A stretch of DNA of 64,000 nucleotides, from the NCBI RefSeq assembly GCF_007860125.1, contig NZ_SJPW01000008.1, positions 96,460 to 160,459 of the forward strand, written 5' to 3'. The first letter of the stretch is position 1. Each line of letters begins with the position of its first letter. Below the pieces are notes generated by a model. That model was given only the letters and a program-made list of their open reading frames with translations. It was not told the origin of the DNA and did not search any database. Origin of the DNA: Rubripirellula tenax (GTDB lineage: Bacteria > Planctomycetota > Planctomycetia > Pirellulales > Pirellulaceae). The position numbers and the translations under genes were made by a program. Shown piece after piece: positions 1 to 9,563 of this stretch.

Positions 1-607
1 GCTGCAATGTAACGGGCGCGGGAATGTATCCTTCGCCAACATAGATGTATGGATTTTGAACAACGCTGACGACGTCGACACTTGTTTCGCGATTGAGTTT
101 CCATTCCATCAACTCCGCTGCCGCTTCGCGCGATGCGATCGACTTGTCGTATCCCAGCACGATTTTTCGTGGCTGATGCGTTTCGTTCTTGGTTGGTCGA
201 ACGACGACGACCGAGCACTCTGCTCGGGTCGCAATGCTGTCGGATACACTGCCCAGAAGAACGCGGTGGATTGCCGAATGCCCCTTTGCACCGAGCACGA
301 TCAGGTCCACCTTGTCCTTTTTTGCCCGGCCCAAGATGCACGGAACGACGGCCCCCGTTTCTTGGGCAATCGTCACCTTATCGCAATTTGCATCCAGGAC
401 TTGCTTCGCCTTCGCGAGGATGCTTCCCGTACGAACTTTTTCTTGTTCGGTCCATTCCGGCACCCAAGGCTGAAACGAATACTCAGTCGGCTTGTAGTAA
501 GCGATCAAGATCGTGACATCCACTGAGTTTTCCATCGCCAACGAACGAACAAACTCGACCGCTTCGTTCGCGGCATCAGAACCATCAATCGGCAGCAAAA
601 TCTTCAT
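1..607 (-). CDS. Universal stress protein (UspA family), 3' end outside window
   Basis: This is an open frame on the minus strand that runs off the window start, so only about 202 N-terminal residues are visible. It begins MKILLPIDGSDAANEAVEFV, the usual first strand of a Usp domain. It carries the ATP-binding type loop GAKGHSAIHRVLLGSVSDS followed by ECSVVVVRP. A second domain begins at KIVLGYDKS, so this is a tandem two-domain Usp like those at 15542 and 26759. The ATG at 607 has GGAG 8 bases upstream. A sigma-54-like promoter and an exact GTGC-N6-GCAC palindrome lie upstream. The family (cytosolic, nucleotide-binding stress proteins) is certain; the exact role is not. Confidence 0.93.
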   Translation of the reverse strand, partial: MKILLPIDGSDAANEAVEFVRSLAMENSVDVTILIAYYKPTEYSFQPWVPEWTEQEKVRTGSILAKAKQVLDANCDKVTIAQETGAVVPCILGRAKKDKVDLIVLGAKGHSAIHRVLLGSVSDSIATRAECSVVVVRPTKNETHQPRKIVLGYDKSIASREAAAELMEWKLNRETSVDVVSVVQNPYIYVGEGYIPAPVTLQ

Positions 608-661
608 CGAAGTGACTCCAGTTTGGATATCGATTTGGGAAGCGGAATACCTAGGTGGTAT

Positions 662-677
662 CGCAGATGTCGTACCA
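662..677 (-). promoter_or_regulatory. Probable sigma-54 promoter of the stress protein gene at 607
   Basis: The minus strand reads TGGTACGACATCTGCG, with the invariant GG-N10-GC spacing and two differences from TGGCACG-N4-TTGC. It ends about 55 bp before the ATG. An exact GTGC-N6-GCAC palindrome lies 33 bp upstream, which strengthens the call. Confidence 0.55.
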
Positions 678-709
678 TCAACCATTCGCCCAACTCGCAT
701 GCCCATTTC

Positions 710-723
710 GTGCGTTTCGGCAC
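710..723. promoter_or_regulatory. Palindrome GTGC-N6-GCAC, candidate activator site
   Basis: The sequence is GTGCGTTTCGGCAC, a perfect 4+4 dyad with six central bases. The same pattern lies upstream of four other sigma-54-type promoters in this window. The inference is an upstream activating site for the NtrC-type regulator at 11222. Confidence 0.55.
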
Positions 724-841
724 AATCAGTCGCTCACGCGTGCGGATCGGAGCAAATGTGGAGCATCGAGTTAGCAAACTTGGGTTTCAACCCGTCGTAT
801 AGAAACACCCCAATGAGGGAGCCGCCCAACGTTCTCGATCT

Positions 842-2062
842 TCATCGTCGAGAGTGCTGTTGGTAGCTAACTTTCCGCCCCGTCACGATTTCATCACTGG
901 GATGAAGGATCAACCGATCATCGAGCTTGATTCCAGACTGAATTTCCGTTTCGCGTCCGTCGGAACGACCGACTTCGACGTCCAGAAGTTCGGCCTGTTC
1001 GTTGACGATGCGATACGCGTGCCATTTATCACCATCGCGGAAAAGAACGCCGGTTGGAATCTTGATGGAGTCGTTGGGAGTCTGGTCGACGACGATCCTG
1101 GCTTCGATCCGGAAGCCGTCACCAAGATTTGCGCGGACTTCAAACGGGTCGACGAGGTCCGCGATCACGTTGACTCGTTTTTCCTCGACGCCCAATGCGG
1201 AAATTTTTAGAAATGCGGATGGCTCGACGACTCGCACGGTGGCTTTCAATGGTATCTCGCCGCCCCAATGCTCAACGAAAACTCGGTCGCCAATGCTGAC
1301 TTTCACCGCATCGGACGACAGAACGTCGACAACCAGTTCCAGGTCGGACGGGTCGCCGATGCAAGCGATCGGGGTTCCGGGTTCAACGACACCCGAGTCT
1401 TCGCGATAGACCGAAAGCAATTTTCCAGTGATGGGAGAGATCAGCGTAAAGAAGTTTTCGTCGTTGGGATCAAACGTCGTTTTGATGTACCGAACAGTTG
1501 CTTCGGCTTGGTCAATTTCGTATTGAGCGACACGTTGGGCAGACTCGGCCGAGCGAACATCGGCAAGTGCAAGCCGCAATAGGTTTTCGGCCGCGTCGTA
1601 GTCAGCCTGGGACGTTGCTTGGTTTCTGATTAGCTTCTTTGCACGTTCAAAGTCCTTCTCGGCCAATTTCAATGCTTCACGGGCCCGGTCCACCGTGCTG
1701 GATGCCTGAGCATACGCAGCGACGGCGACTCTCACGCGCGCCTGCGATTCCGCTCTCGTGCGAGCATCCAGCAGTGACGGATCGGATGGCTGAATCCGTG
1801 CGATCTCGGTTTCGTTGGCTGTCACTGAGTCGCCAGCGTGCATTTCGAGTCGCAGCAACTTTCCACCGACGGGAGCCGAGAGGACGTACTTCTCCCTGAT
1901 CCGTGTTTCACCGTCGTCGTCGATTGTTATGGCAAGGGAACCGACGCTGGCCATCGTGGTTTCAACATCAATCGGTTGTGGCATGAGCCCGTAAATCAGA
2001 AATCCGGAAAGAACCGTGATGACAATGATCCAGATGAGCTTGCTGACGTGACGACGCATCAT
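842..2062 (-). CDS. HlyD/AcrA-type periplasmic adaptor of an ABC exporter
   Basis: The 406-aa protein has an N-terminal membrane anchor (about residues 8-27, IWIIVITVLSGFLIYGL) and a lipoyl-like half (YVLSAPVGGKLLRLEMHAGD). A long alpha-helical hairpin rich in A, E, R and Q (about 80-165) follows, then the returning lipoyl half (TLISPITGKLLSVYREDSG) and beta-barrel and membrane-proximal domains. This is the membrane fusion protein layout that links an inner-membrane exporter to the outer membrane. Its ATG overlaps the stop of the permease gene by 4 bases (ATGA), so the two are translationally coupled. It is the third gene of the ABC-permease-adaptor operon, and the substrate cannot be read from the sequence. 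Confidence 0.92.
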   Translation of the reverse strand: MMRRHVSKLIWIIVITVLSGFLIYGLMPQPIDVETTMASVGSLAITIDDDGETRIREKYVLSAPVGGKLLRLEMHAGDSVTANETEIARIQPSDPSLLDARTRAESQARVRVAVAAYAQASSTVDRAREALKLAEKDFERAKKLIRNQATSQADYDAAENLLRLALADVRSAESAQRVAQYEIDQAEATVRYIKTTFDPNDENFFTLISPITGKLLSVYREDSGVVEPGTPIACIGDPSDLELVVDVLSSDAVKVSIGDRVFVEHWGGEIPLKATVRVVEPSAFLKISALGVEEKRVNVIADLVDPFEVRANLGDGFRIEARIVVDQTPNDSIKIPTGVLFRDGDKWHAYRIVNEQAELLDVEVGRSDGRETEIQSGIKLDDRLILHPSDEIVTGRKVSYQQHSRR

Positions 2063-4416
2063 TCCTTCACTTTCAAGACAGCGACCAAATCAAGAGACGA
2101 AAGCATTCGCCGTACGTAAATCGCAGATAGACTGGCGGCTCCCAAGACAACAATAGCTGCATAGGCATAGGTGAAACGTTGAATGACGAGCGGGAAGCGG
2201 TGGGTTTCCGTATCGAGAGCAATCGTTGTCAGATAAGCAAACGCGTAGCCAATGGGTAGGCCTACGGGAATCGACAGGACTGTGATGATGGCCAGTTCCC
2301 CGAACAAAACCATCGACACCTCGATGCGTCGAAAACCCATCACACGGAGCGTGGCGAGATCACGAGCACGTTCGGCCAGGATGATGACGGCGCAGTTGTA
2401 GATCACGCCAAACGCGATCACGAGCGAGAATGCTGCATTGACGATTCGCATCAGCGAAGTGCTCTCGCTGATCGTTTCATTGAAGCTGGCTTCGGCTGCA
2501 TGCTTGTCCAGAACGCCCGCGATCGAAGGTGTTTTCTTGACTTCGTCGTAAAGCGAAGCAATGGAATCGGCGTCGACCGATAAGAAAGCTCCGGAAAGCT
2601 GCTCGACTTCTCGCAAGACTTTGTGAAGCGATTGACGATTCATGTATGCCGAGGGTTCGGTGTAGTTGGGGAAGACCCTCGCGACTGGCAATCGTATCGT
2701 TCGCTGCTCTCGATCGAGAATTTCAACCGTCAGCAACTCGCCAGCCTTCACGTCCATTACCTCGGCTAGCTTATCCGAAATGGTCAATCCATCGATTGGC
2801 GGTAGCGTGACCTGTTGCTGAGCATCATCCAGGATTCGGTAGAGGCTGGGATTCTCGCTCATGCCCATCAACGACAAACGATGGGTGCGGTTGCCGTTGC
2901 GCATTCTTACTGGCACGCTACGAAATGGTTCGACTCGTGTTACGCCCGGTAAGTGGGCGACGTCGTGTATCGATGCGGCCGACAGCGTTTCTGCAAAGGT
3001 CAGCATGACATCTTGGCGTTGCGTCTTTTTGAACTGCAAATCCATCACATAGTCGATCGTGTCTTGAAAGAACGAACCAAGAACTAGGATCGCGACCGCT
3101 AGCGACATGCCCAGTACCGATAAAGTCGTGGCCATCCGGTTGGTTTCCAAGCGACGAACGATCATGCGTCCGACCGGAGATAGCAATTTTGAGAACCCCG
3201 TTCGCTCGGCGATCAGTCCGCGATAGTCTCGGGGCGCAGCGGGACGCATGGCTTCGGCGGGTTGCAACGACATCGCTTTGCGAATCGAGGCGAGCGTACC
3301 CAAGATTGCGGCAGCTGCTCCGATGGCGATCGCCAAAATCGCGTGGTGTGTGGCAAATTCGTACTCCATCGTTGGAAAACGAAAGAACCGCAAATACTGT
3401 GACGTCATCCACCATGACAGTCGCAATCCGCCCAAGCATCCCATCGCAGATCCTAGGATCACCCAAAACAGAACCATCTTGACGTAATGCCAGCCGATCT
3501 CACGCGAGCGATAGCCAAATGCTCGCAACGTCGCGATCTGTTCGGCCTGACCATTCACCAATCGTGTGAACACGATATTGAAAAGGAATGCAGACACGGC
3601 AAGGAAAATCGACGGCATGACCAGAGCCATCGTCCTTTGCTGAGACATTTCGTCCGCGACTCGGTGGTGCGAAACTTGGTCCCCGCGGTCGTAAGCGCCG
3701 GTGCCGCCATAGGGGCGTGTTAGCTGATCGACTTGGGCAATCACGGCGGCAATACTGGCGTGCGGTTGCATCGCAATCGACAAACTATTGAAAGCTCCTT
3801 CCATGTTGAATGCGGCTTCCATTTGTCGCCTAGGCATCCAAACCACGCCGTAGCGGCGATTGTCGGTCACCATCAAACCGGGCTGAACGACATAGACGTA
3901 TTCCGGCGACAATCCGATGCCGACGATGCGCAATCGTTGTTTGCGTCCCCCAATGATGCAATCCAGTTCGCCACCCGGTTGTAAACCGTGAGCCTCTGCG
4001 AAGAGTTCGCTGATGACCGTCTCGCAACGTTGATCGTCGTTTGGAAACCGACCCTGCGTCAAATGAATCGCGTTCATCGGAAAAGGATCTTCCACATTGA
4101 TGGAAACCAGCAAACACGAAGCAGGCTCGGCCATTTCAGGTAGATCCACCAACACGCTGCGGACGATGCGAGACTGAACACGGCTGACACCGTCGACCTC
4201 CGCAACGCGATCGGCAATTCCATTGGGAGCGCGGACAAGCGTCGCAAACACGTCCCCAAAACGGTACTGGCTGTAGTACGACTCTCTCGCTTCTTCCAGC
4301 GATACCATGCTGCTGTTCGCCATCACGAACAGTGCGATGCCACAGCCAAGCAACGTGCTAATGGCGACGCCTTGTCGCCACATGCGTTTCAGGTCCGAAA
4401 GCAACAGTCGGTTCAC
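2059..4416 (-). CDS. FtsX/MacB-family ABC transporter permease
   Basis: The 785-aa protein has an N-terminal transmembrane helix ([19 protein letters not shown]) and then a large periplasmic domain. A three-helix FtsX block spans about 265-390, with the motif [16 protein letters not shown] second helix and periplasmic domain follow, and a second FtsX block (about 655-780) carries the matching [15 protein letters not shown]. The duplicated layout is that of large LolC/MacB-type permeases that do mechanical work on periplasmic substrates rather than classic channel transport. It overlaps the ATPase gene upstream and the adaptor gene downstream by 4 bases each. Lipid, peptide or antibiotic export cannot be told apart. 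Confidence 0.93.
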   Translation of the reverse strand: MNRLLLSDLKRMWRQGVAISTLLGCGIALFVMANSSMVSLEEARESYYSQYRFGDVFATLVRAPNGIADRVAEVDGVSRVQSRIVRSVLVDLPEMAEPASCLLVSINVEDPFPMNAIHLTQGRFPNDDQRCETVISELFAEAHGLQPGGELDCIIGGRKQRLRIVGIGLSPEYVYVVQPGLMVTDNRRYGVVWMPRRQMEAAFNMEGAFNSLSIAMQPHASIAAVIAQVDQLTRPYGGTGAYDRGDQVSHHRVADEMSQQRTMALVMPSIFLAVSAFLFNIVFTRLVNGQAEQIATLRAFGYRSREIGWHYVKMVLFWVILGSAMGCLGGLRLSWWMTSQYLRFFRFPTMEYEFATHHAILAIAIGAAAAILGTLASIRKAMSLQPAEAMRPAAPRDYRGLIAERTGFSKLLSPVGRMIVRRLETNRMATTLSVLGMSLAVAILVLGSFFQDTIDYVMDLQFKKTQRQDVMLTFAETLSAASIHDVAHLPGVTRVEPFRSVPVRMRNGNRTHRLSLMGMSENPSLYRILDDAQQQVTLPPIDGLTISDKLAEVMDVKAGELLTVEILDREQRTIRLPVARVFPNYTEPSAYMNRQSLHKVLREVEQLSGAFLSVDADSIASLYDEVKKTPSIAGVLDKHAAEASFNETISESTSLMRIVNAAFSLVIAFGVIYNCAVIILAERARDLATLRVMGFRRIEVSMVLFGELAIITVLSIPVGLPIGYAFAYLTTIALDTETHRFPLVIQRFTYAYAAIVVLGAASLSAIYVRRMLSSLDLVAVLKVKE

Positions 4417-5135
4417 CAGACCAATTCCTCCGCTGCTTTGCGCTGCTTGTTCACACGGATGTCAGAGATCGACCCATCCGAGAGTGAAATGACTCGGTCT
4501 GCCATTTCCCCGATCGCGGCGTTGTGCGTGATGATGGCCGTCAGCGTTCCCAGGTCACGATTGATTCGCGCGATCGCCTCGAGCACGATGATGCCTGTTT
4601 TGACGTCCAGTGCCCCGGTGGGTTCATCGCACAACAGAACATCGGGTCGTTTGCCGATCGCCCTTGCTATCGCAACGCGTTGCTGTTCGCCACCGGAAAG
4701 CTGTGACGGATAGTGGTCACGTCGATCGTAGAGGCCCACCAGACGCAACGCCTCGGCGGGCTGAAGTGGATCGCGAGCAATATCCGCGACCAGGGCCACG
4801 TTCTCCTTCGCGGTTAAACTGGAAATCAGATTGTAGAATTGAAACACGAACCCAACATGTTCACGTCGATATTCAGTCAATTCGTCTTCATCCGCGCCAG
4901 TCAATCTTTGCTCACGAAAGAACACCTGGCCGTCGGTCGGCACATCGAGTCCACCGAGGATGTTCAGGAGTGTCGATTTTCCGCTGCCAGACGCTCCCAA
5001 GATGACAACAAACTCGCCTGCGTACATCTCGACATCAACACCGCGCAGTGCATGCACGTCGACTTCACCCATTCGGTAAACCTTGGTTACCGATCGGGCG
5101 ATGAAGACCGGCCTTCCGGATTCGTCGGCGATCAT
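4413..5135 (-). CDS. ABC transporter ATP-binding protein (MacB/LolD type)
   Basis: With the chosen ATG at 5135 the protein is 240 aa. Walker [10 protein letters not shown] is at about 47-55, the Q-loop at Q99, the signature LSGGEQQR at 146-153 and Walker B VLLCDEP at 166-172, followed by an H-loop IITHN. The length and the motif [16 protein letters not shown] are typical of the LolD/MacB ATPase group. An upstream in-frame ATG at 5252 would add 39 residues without family similarity. It would also lie inside a palindrome and upstream of a candidate sigma-54 promoter, so it was rejected. This is the first gene of the three-gene exporter operon and it energises the permease at 2059. Confidence 0.93.
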   Translation of the reverse strand: MIADESGRPVFIARSVTKVYRMGEVDVHALRGVDVEMYAGEFVVILGASGSGKSTLLNILGGLDVPTDGQVFFREQRLTGADEDELTEYRREHVGFVFQFYNLISSLTAKENVALVADIARDPLQPAEALRLVGLYDRRDHYPSQLSGGEQQRVAIARAIGKRPDVLLCDEPTGALDVKTGIIVLEAIARINRDLGTLTAIITHNAAIGEMADRVISLSDGSISDIRVNKQRKAAEELVW

Positions 5136-5180
5136 GTTCACGACACTATTCCAATGCTGTTCTTTCTTCGAGCTTGCGAC

Positions 5181-5196
5181 TGCATCCGCCATACCG
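5181..5196 (-). promoter_or_regulatory. Weak candidate sigma-54 promoter of the ABC exporter operon
   Basis: The minus strand reads CGGTATGGCGGATGCA. It keeps GG-N10-GC and the TGCA end but differs from consensus at several positions. It stands about 46 bp before the ATG at 5135. A perfect GTGC-N6-GCAC palindrome lies 43 bp further upstream, the spacing seen at the stronger promoters. Alone it would not be convincing. Confidence 0.4.
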
Positions 5197-5238
5197 CTGC
5201 GAAATTCGAGTCGGGCGTCAAGGATTCGGAATGCCAGC

Positions 5239-5252
5239 GTGCGTTGATGCAC
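5239..5252. promoter_or_regulatory. Palindrome GTGC-N6-GCAC upstream of the ABC operon
   Basis: The sequence is GTGCGTTGATGCAC, an exact copy of the dyad found near other promoters of the cluster. The rest of the 5136-5576 intergenic stretch, between the exporter operon and the divergent signalling operon, shows no gene and no second clear promoter. Confidence 0.5.
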
Positions 5253-5576
5253 GTTTGCGAGCGTGAACGCCCACCTTTAGATCGCCCGTATTCTCGTTTC
5301 CACGCGTCGGAACCGAAAGGAAAATCAATAAGTAAGGTGACTGCCGTTGAAGCTAGCGACTCGCTTTCGTCGTCCGCAGTAGGAGCGTCGAATTGGATCG
5401 GCCCCCGAAACAATGTTCCGATGGTGATTGGGACGCAAATCGTTAGCATCGGAGCCTCCCACGGATGGGTGAATGGCTTACCGACGAAACTTTGTTATCG
5501 TATTGACGGCGTCAGATCGCATCCGGCGTGCCGCCTAAAACTCTCGCAAAGCACCTTTCGGCGGTAAACCAACACT

Positions 5577-7067
5577 ATGGCTGACGAGTTCGAGATACTG
5601 CTCGTCGAGGACGACCCCGATACGCAAGCCAATCTGGCCGACATCCTGGCGATGGATGGATACCGCATTCGCGTAGCCGGCACTTTTTCCGAAGTGCTTG
5701 ATGCTGGGCCACAAGCAATGACGGGCTTGGTTATTTTGGACCGAAAACTTCCCGATGGTGAAGCGGAGGACTATTTGCCAAGGTTAAAAAAACTGCTTCC
5801 CAACGCCGAGTTTATCGTCGCGACCGGACATGCCGACTTAGAGCACACCATTACGGCGTTCAAGCTCGGCATCGTCGACTACATCATCAAGCCAGTGCAT
5901 CCCGAGGTGATCCGTTCCAGCGCGGCCCGGATCGCGCGTCAGCAACAAATCGAGCGAGAGTTACACCAAGAACAACAGTTCGCGAACAAGGTGCTTTCGA
6001 CCGCCGAGGCAATCATCCTTGTGCTTGACCTAGCGGGAAAAGTGGTGCGATTCAATTCGTACTTCACGTCGATCACTGGATGGCAATTGGATGATCTCCG
6101 TGGACGGGACTGGTTTGATCATTGCATTCCGGAGCGAAACCGTGAAAAAACACGCGAGGTTTTCTATCGTACGGCACACGACGGACAAACTTCTGGCATC
6201 CTCAACTCAATCCTTACCACAAAAGGCCGCGAACGTGAAATACGTTGGTCAAACACGACGCTAAAGGACGATGTGGGCGACACAGGCTTTGTGCTCGCCG
6301 TAGGAGTTGACGTCACCGACTTGATCGCTGCGCAAGAAGCAACCATGCAGTCCCAGCGACTGGCTGCGATCGGCCAAACGGTTGCGGGACTGGCGCACGA
6401 AAGCCGTAACGCATTGCATCGGATTCAAACGAACGTTGAGATTCTGCAATTAGATATCTTGCCTGGTGCCGATTTGCGGGATGAAGTCGACTCAATCCAC
6501 AGGGCGGCATTGGAATTGACGAACACACTGGAAGAAGTCCGGCAATACGCAGCCCCCATTCAGCTTCAACGCGAGTCGGTCATGTTGTCGGAAGTTTGGC
6601 AGCGCGTGTGGGGTTACCTGAAATCGTCACGCGATGGTCGCGATGCCTTGCTCGTTGAATCCAACGGTGGTTGTGATTGCCCGGTTGATGTGGACGTGAT
6701 CCGAATGGAACAGGTCTTTCGCAACCTGTTTGAAAATTCGCTAGCCGCTTGCCAGGATCCAATCCGCATTCACCTGCACTGCCGTTGCGACAGTCCGGGG
6801 GCGATTCTATTGGACATCGAAGACAACGGTCCCGGATTGAATTTTGAGCAACGCGAGAAATTGTTTGAACCCTTTTACACTACGAAGACTCGCGGTACGG
6901 GTTTGGGATTGTCGATTGTTCAGCGAATCGTCGAGGCGCACGGTGGACAAATTCAAATCGCGGAGCCGAGCAGCTGCGGTGCTCGATTCTTGATTCGATT
7001 GGACAAGCACGAATCCGCTTTTGGCAATTCTTGCGAGGACAAAGGAGTGATAGGCAGCGATGCTTGA
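5577..7067 (+). CDS. REC-PAS-histidine kinase
   Basis: The 496-aa soluble protein starts with a receiver domain (about 5-120) holding the acidic pair ED at 11-12, phospho-acceptor D55 in VILDRKLPDG and K105 in YIIKP. A PAS domain follows (about 135-255). The kinase core has an unusual H-box GLAHESRNALHRI with H274, and the ATPase domain has the N-box EQVFRNLFENSLAA, the G1 box DIEDNGPGL and the G2 box TRGTGLGLSIV. It has no transmembrane segment, so sensing is cytosolic. It overlaps the FixL-like kinase gene by 8 bases, and that gene overlaps the receiver gene, making a three-gene phosphorelay operon. The receiver at the front suggests it is itself controlled by phosphorylation. Confidence 0.93.
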   Translation: MADEFEILLVEDDPDTQANLADILAMDGYRIRVAGTFSEVLDAGPQAMTGLVILDRKLPDGEAEDYLPRLKKLLPNAEFIVATGHADLEHTITAFKLGIVDYIIKPVHPEVIRSSAARIARQQQIERELHQEQQFANKVLSTAEAIILVLDLAGKVVRFNSYFTSITGWQLDDLRGRDWFDHCIPERNREKTREVFYRTAHDGQTSGILNSILTTKGREREIRWSNTTLKDDVGDTGFVLAVGVDVTDLIAAQEATMQSQRLAAIGQTVAGLAHESRNALHRIQTNVEILQLDILPGADLRDEVDSIHRAALELTNTLEEVRQYAAPIQLQRESVMLSEVWQRVWGYLKSSRDGRDALLVESNGGCDCPVDVDVIRMEQVFRNLFENSLAACQDPIRIHLHCRCDSPGAILLDIEDNGPGLNFEQREKLFEPFYTTKTRGTGLGLSIVQRIVEAHGGQIQIAEPSSCGARFLIRLDKHESAFGNSCEDKGVIGSDA

Positions 7068-8214
7068 ACACGAGCAACTGGCGATCTTGGCATCCGTCTT
7101 GGAAACCGCCGTTGACGCGATCGTCATCATTGATGACGTCGGCACGATCGTTTCCGTGAATCCGTCAACCGAACGATTGTTCGGTTATTCCGCCGACGAG
7201 ATGTTGAAACAAAACGTGAAGATGTTGATGCCGTCGCCGTACCATGGGGAACACGATGGATACCTCAAACGCTATCACGAAACGCATGAACCTCGCATCA
7301 TCGGGATTGGCCGCGAAGTCGTCGGAAAGCGAAAAGATGATACGACATTTCCGCTTCATTTGGCGGTCAGTGAGACCAAGACGGTCGGCCGAAGACTGTT
7401 CACGGGCATCATGCGTGATATCAGCGAATTGAAGGCCGCCGAAGTCGAACTAAAACAGCTCAACGCGTCGCTCGACCAGCGAGTCCAACTGCAAGCCGAT
7501 GCGATTTTGCAAACACAGGCAGAATTGGTTGAGAAGGAGAAGTTCGCGGCACTCGGTCGTATCAGCGGCGGAATCTCGCATGAAATCCGCAATCCACTCA
7601 ATGCCATCAAGACGTCGGCCTACTACCTGCTCCATGCCCAATCGCCTACCGAAGAAAAAACTCGGGAACACCTGACGCGAATTGATCGCCAAGTTGCAAT
7701 CATCGACAGCGTCGTTACGGCGCTGACCGATCTGGCTCGATTGCCCGCACCCAAGATGGATCGTTTCAACATCGAAATGGTGCTACGGGACATTGTTCAG
7801 AGGAAGGGTCTATCAAGCAATGTGTCGGTCCAGTTCGAGTTTGCACCGGATGCTCCCGATGTGATCGCGGACGAGCGACAAATTCCGATCGTGTTCGCAA
7901 ACCTCATTCGCAATGCACGCGATGCCATGCCCGATGGTGGAACGTTGACCTTATCCGGTCGAATCGACGACGAGCAAATGATCGTTCGCGTCAGCGATAC
8001 TGGTACAGGGATCACGCCTGAAGTATTAACAAGAATGAACGAGCCGTTTTTTTCCACGAAGGCACATGGGATGGGACTGGGGATGGCCATCACCAAATCA
8101 ATCGTGGAGAAGAATCGCGGCACGATTCGAGTCGAGACGAAGTTGGGCGAGGGAACGACGTTCTTCGTGTCGCTTCCCAGTAGTGCAGCCAAGCAGAACC
8201 GAGTCGACCCATGA
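7060..8214 (+). CDS. FixL-like PAS sensor histidine kinase with haem-pocket residues
   Basis: The 384-aa soluble kinase has an N-terminal PAS domain (about 10-125) that reads like FixL: EHDGYLKRYHETHEPRIIGI. The histidine at 65 sits where the proximal haem ligand of FixL lies (His200 in Bradyrhizobium). R71, R85, L101 and V103 fall on FixL Arg206, Arg220, Leu236 and Ile238, while His214 is Arg79 here. The kinase core has the H-box GGISHEIRNPL with H174 and an ATPase domain with DTGTGI and GMGLGMAI. Unlike rhizobial FixL it has no membrane helices. The inference is an O2-, CO- or NO-sensing haem kinase. An AAAGGAG ribosome site lies about 12 bases before the ATG. Confidence 0.9.
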   Translation: MLEHEQLAILASVLETAVDAIVIIDDVGTIVSVNPSTERLFGYSADEMLKQNVKMLMPSPYHGEHDGYLKRYHETHEPRIIGIGREVVGKRKDDTTFPLHLAVSETKTVGRRLFTGIMRDISELKAAEVELKQLNASLDQRVQLQADAILQTQAELVEKEKFAALGRISGGISHEIRNPLNAIKTSAYYLLHAQSPTEEKTREHLTRIDRQVAIIDSVVTALTDLARLPAPKMDRFNIEMVLRDIVQRKGLSSNVSVQFEFAPDAPDVIADERQIPIVFANLIRNARDAMPDGGTLTLSGRIDDEQMIVRVSDTGTGITPEVLTRMNEPFFSTKAHGMGLGMAITKSIVEKNRGTIRVETKLGEGTTFFVSLPSSAAKQNRVDP

Positions 8215-8573
8215 CCGGTAAACGCGTGTTGATTGTGGACGACGACCATGACATTTGCGTTAATTTGAAGGACATTCTTGACGATCTCGGATACGTTGCG
8301 GACACCGCTTGCGACAGCACATCTGCACTCCGACTCGTTTCAGCCGGCACCTATGACGTAGCTTTGCTGGACTACCATATCCCTGGAATGAACGGCGTAG
8401 ATCTGCATCAGGAAATCGTCAAGAACCTCCCACAGATCGCCTCCATCATGATGACGGCATACGCCCACGATTTCGGTTGCGAACACGCCAAGGATGGCGG
8501 CATCCGCCAAGTGCTTCGCAAGCCCGTCGATATCGTAGAGCTGTTGTCGCTAGTCAAGAAGTTCTCCAACTGA
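8211..8573 (+). CDS. Single-domain response regulator
   Basis: The 120-aa protein consists of one receiver domain. The acidic cluster DDDHD is at 10-14, phospho-acceptor D54 lies in VALLDYHIPGM, T/S is at MMTAYA, and the lysine lies in VLRKPVD. It has no output domain, so it probably works as a phosphate shuttle or diffusible partner between the kinases and the sigma-54 activator, by analogy with single-domain receivers in phosphorelays. Its ATG overlaps the stop of the FixL-like kinase gene by 4 bases. Its 3' end overlaps the convergent flavodoxin gene by 24 bases. Confidence 0.93.
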   Translation: MTGKRVLIVDDDHDICVNLKDILDDLGYVADTACDSTSALRLVSAGTYDVALLDYHIPGMNGVDLHQEIVKNLPQIASIMMTAYAHDFGCEHAKDGGIRQVLRKPVDIVELLSLVKKFSN

Positions 8574-9194
8574 CTGCCGCAGGCGTGCCGAGTACTGGCG
8601 GTGCGGTTTATCCACAGGGTTGAACCGCGGTCCGCTCGGGTCTGGTTGTCGGCAACTGTGGATAAGACTGGCAAAATCGCTGGCGAACGCTTCAATTGCA
8701 GGCCAGTCGGTGTAGTCGTAGTCTCGGTCTGTGTCTGTATCGCTGCCGGACTTCTTCGCGATCCAGTGCATCAAGTGCTTGGTGACACTTCCGTACTGAG
8801 AGTATCGGAGAGCACCAGCAAAACACGCTTTCCTTGACGGCGTGAAATCCTCCTGTCGCAGAAACTCGTCGGCCAGCCAAGCGGCCTCGCGTCGATCCTT
8901 GTGGTTTTTGCTGATGATTCCAAGACTAACCGAGAAGAACGCGGAAGGCGCATCGCGCAGCCATGACCGGTAGTTGCGAATGCACCAAGCGATGCGTGAG
9001 TCGTGCTCCGCAAAGTGAAGCGAGGATCCAAACACAACGGCTTGATAAGAATCAACCGCCAATCCGGTAACGTCATGCTTGGTCACATCGAAGGTGTCGG
9101 TGGGCACGCCATGTTCGGCCATGGTCTTAGCAATCCGATCCGCAATTCTTTGTGTCTGCCCCTCTCAGGTTGCATAAACGACAATCGCACGCAT
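8550..9194 (-). pseudogene. Flavodoxin-domain protein (HemG-like), in-frame TGA at codon 10
   Basis: Reading from ATG 9194 on the minus strand gives MRAIVVYAT, then TGA (9165-9167), then EGQTQRIADRIAKTM and an open frame to 8550. Without the stop this would be a 214-aa flavodoxin. The stop falls inside the FMN phosphate-binding loop, normally T-R-[DE]-G-Q-T, so a single CGA to TGA change explains it. Later motifs agree with the HemG/menaquinone-dependent protoporphyrinogen oxidase group: VVFGSSLHFAEHDSRI, FFSVSLG and FAGALRYSQYG. The longest intact frame starts at ATG 9122 (190 aa) and lacks the FMN loop. The gene lies 30 bp downstream of the BON gene and is probably co-transcribed from its sigma-54 promoter. 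It could be a nonsense mutation or a sequencing error. Confidence 0.8.
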
Positions 9195-9224
9195 TTCATT
9201 TTCCCCGGCGTGTGTTTTGAGATG

Positions 9225-9506
9225 TCAGTTGACCGTCAGTTCGTTCTTGATTTTCATCCCAATCGCAATCGGTCGAATCGTTTCTTGCGCCAATTGCTTG
9301 ATGTAGTAGGTCGCGACATTGCCTCGAAGCACAACCGTGCCGTCTTCCACGAGCACGTGAACGTGAGTCAACTCGCGATAACCGCTCGTTTTGAGATGGT
9401 CTTCAAAGGCGATCGCTTTTTCATTTCTAGTGATCCCGGCCGAAGTCCGGATCGCAGCCTGGAATTGCTTTGCATCGAAAATTTCGGAGATCGAGGCGGT
9501 CGACAT
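9225..9506 (-). CDS. Small BON-domain protein
   Basis: The 93-aa protein has a BON domain in its C-terminal two thirds (FEDHLKTSGYRELTHVHVLV, then DGTVVLRGNVATYY and IRPIAIGMKIKNELTV). BON domains are alpha/beta modules thought to bind membranes or other ligands, and they occur in osmotic and stress proteins. There is no signal peptide. An upstream in-frame ATG at 9554 exists, but it would lie at or before the transcription start set by the sigma-54 promoter at 9564-9579, so the ATG at 9506 was chosen. It is the first gene of an operon with the broken flavodoxin gene. Confidence 0.82.
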   Translation of the reverse strand: MSTASISEIFDAKQFQAAIRTSAGITRNEKAIAFEDHLKTSGYRELTHVHVLVEDGTVVLRGNVATYYIKQLAQETIRPIAIGMKIKNELTVN

Positions 9507-9563
9507 TGGGTTGCCCTTAGCGATTTGATATGGAACGTGTCGCGATCCGTGCAATCGCTACAA

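Noticed and set aside
5422..5437. Possible sigma-54 box (TGGTGAT-N4-ACGCA) before the REC-PAS kinase gene
   Set aside because: Only the GG-N10-GC spacing fits; both boxes deviate too much, and there is no palindrome at a suitable distance.
4839..5567. Open plus-strand frame of 242 codons
   Set aside because: It lies mostly over the ABC ATPase gene in antisense, shows no domain, and its remainder covers the promoter region.
9165..9167. TGA read as selenocysteine in the flavodoxin
   Set aside because: The family has arginine at this place, a selenocysteine would have no known role there, and no obvious SECIS-like hairpin follows.
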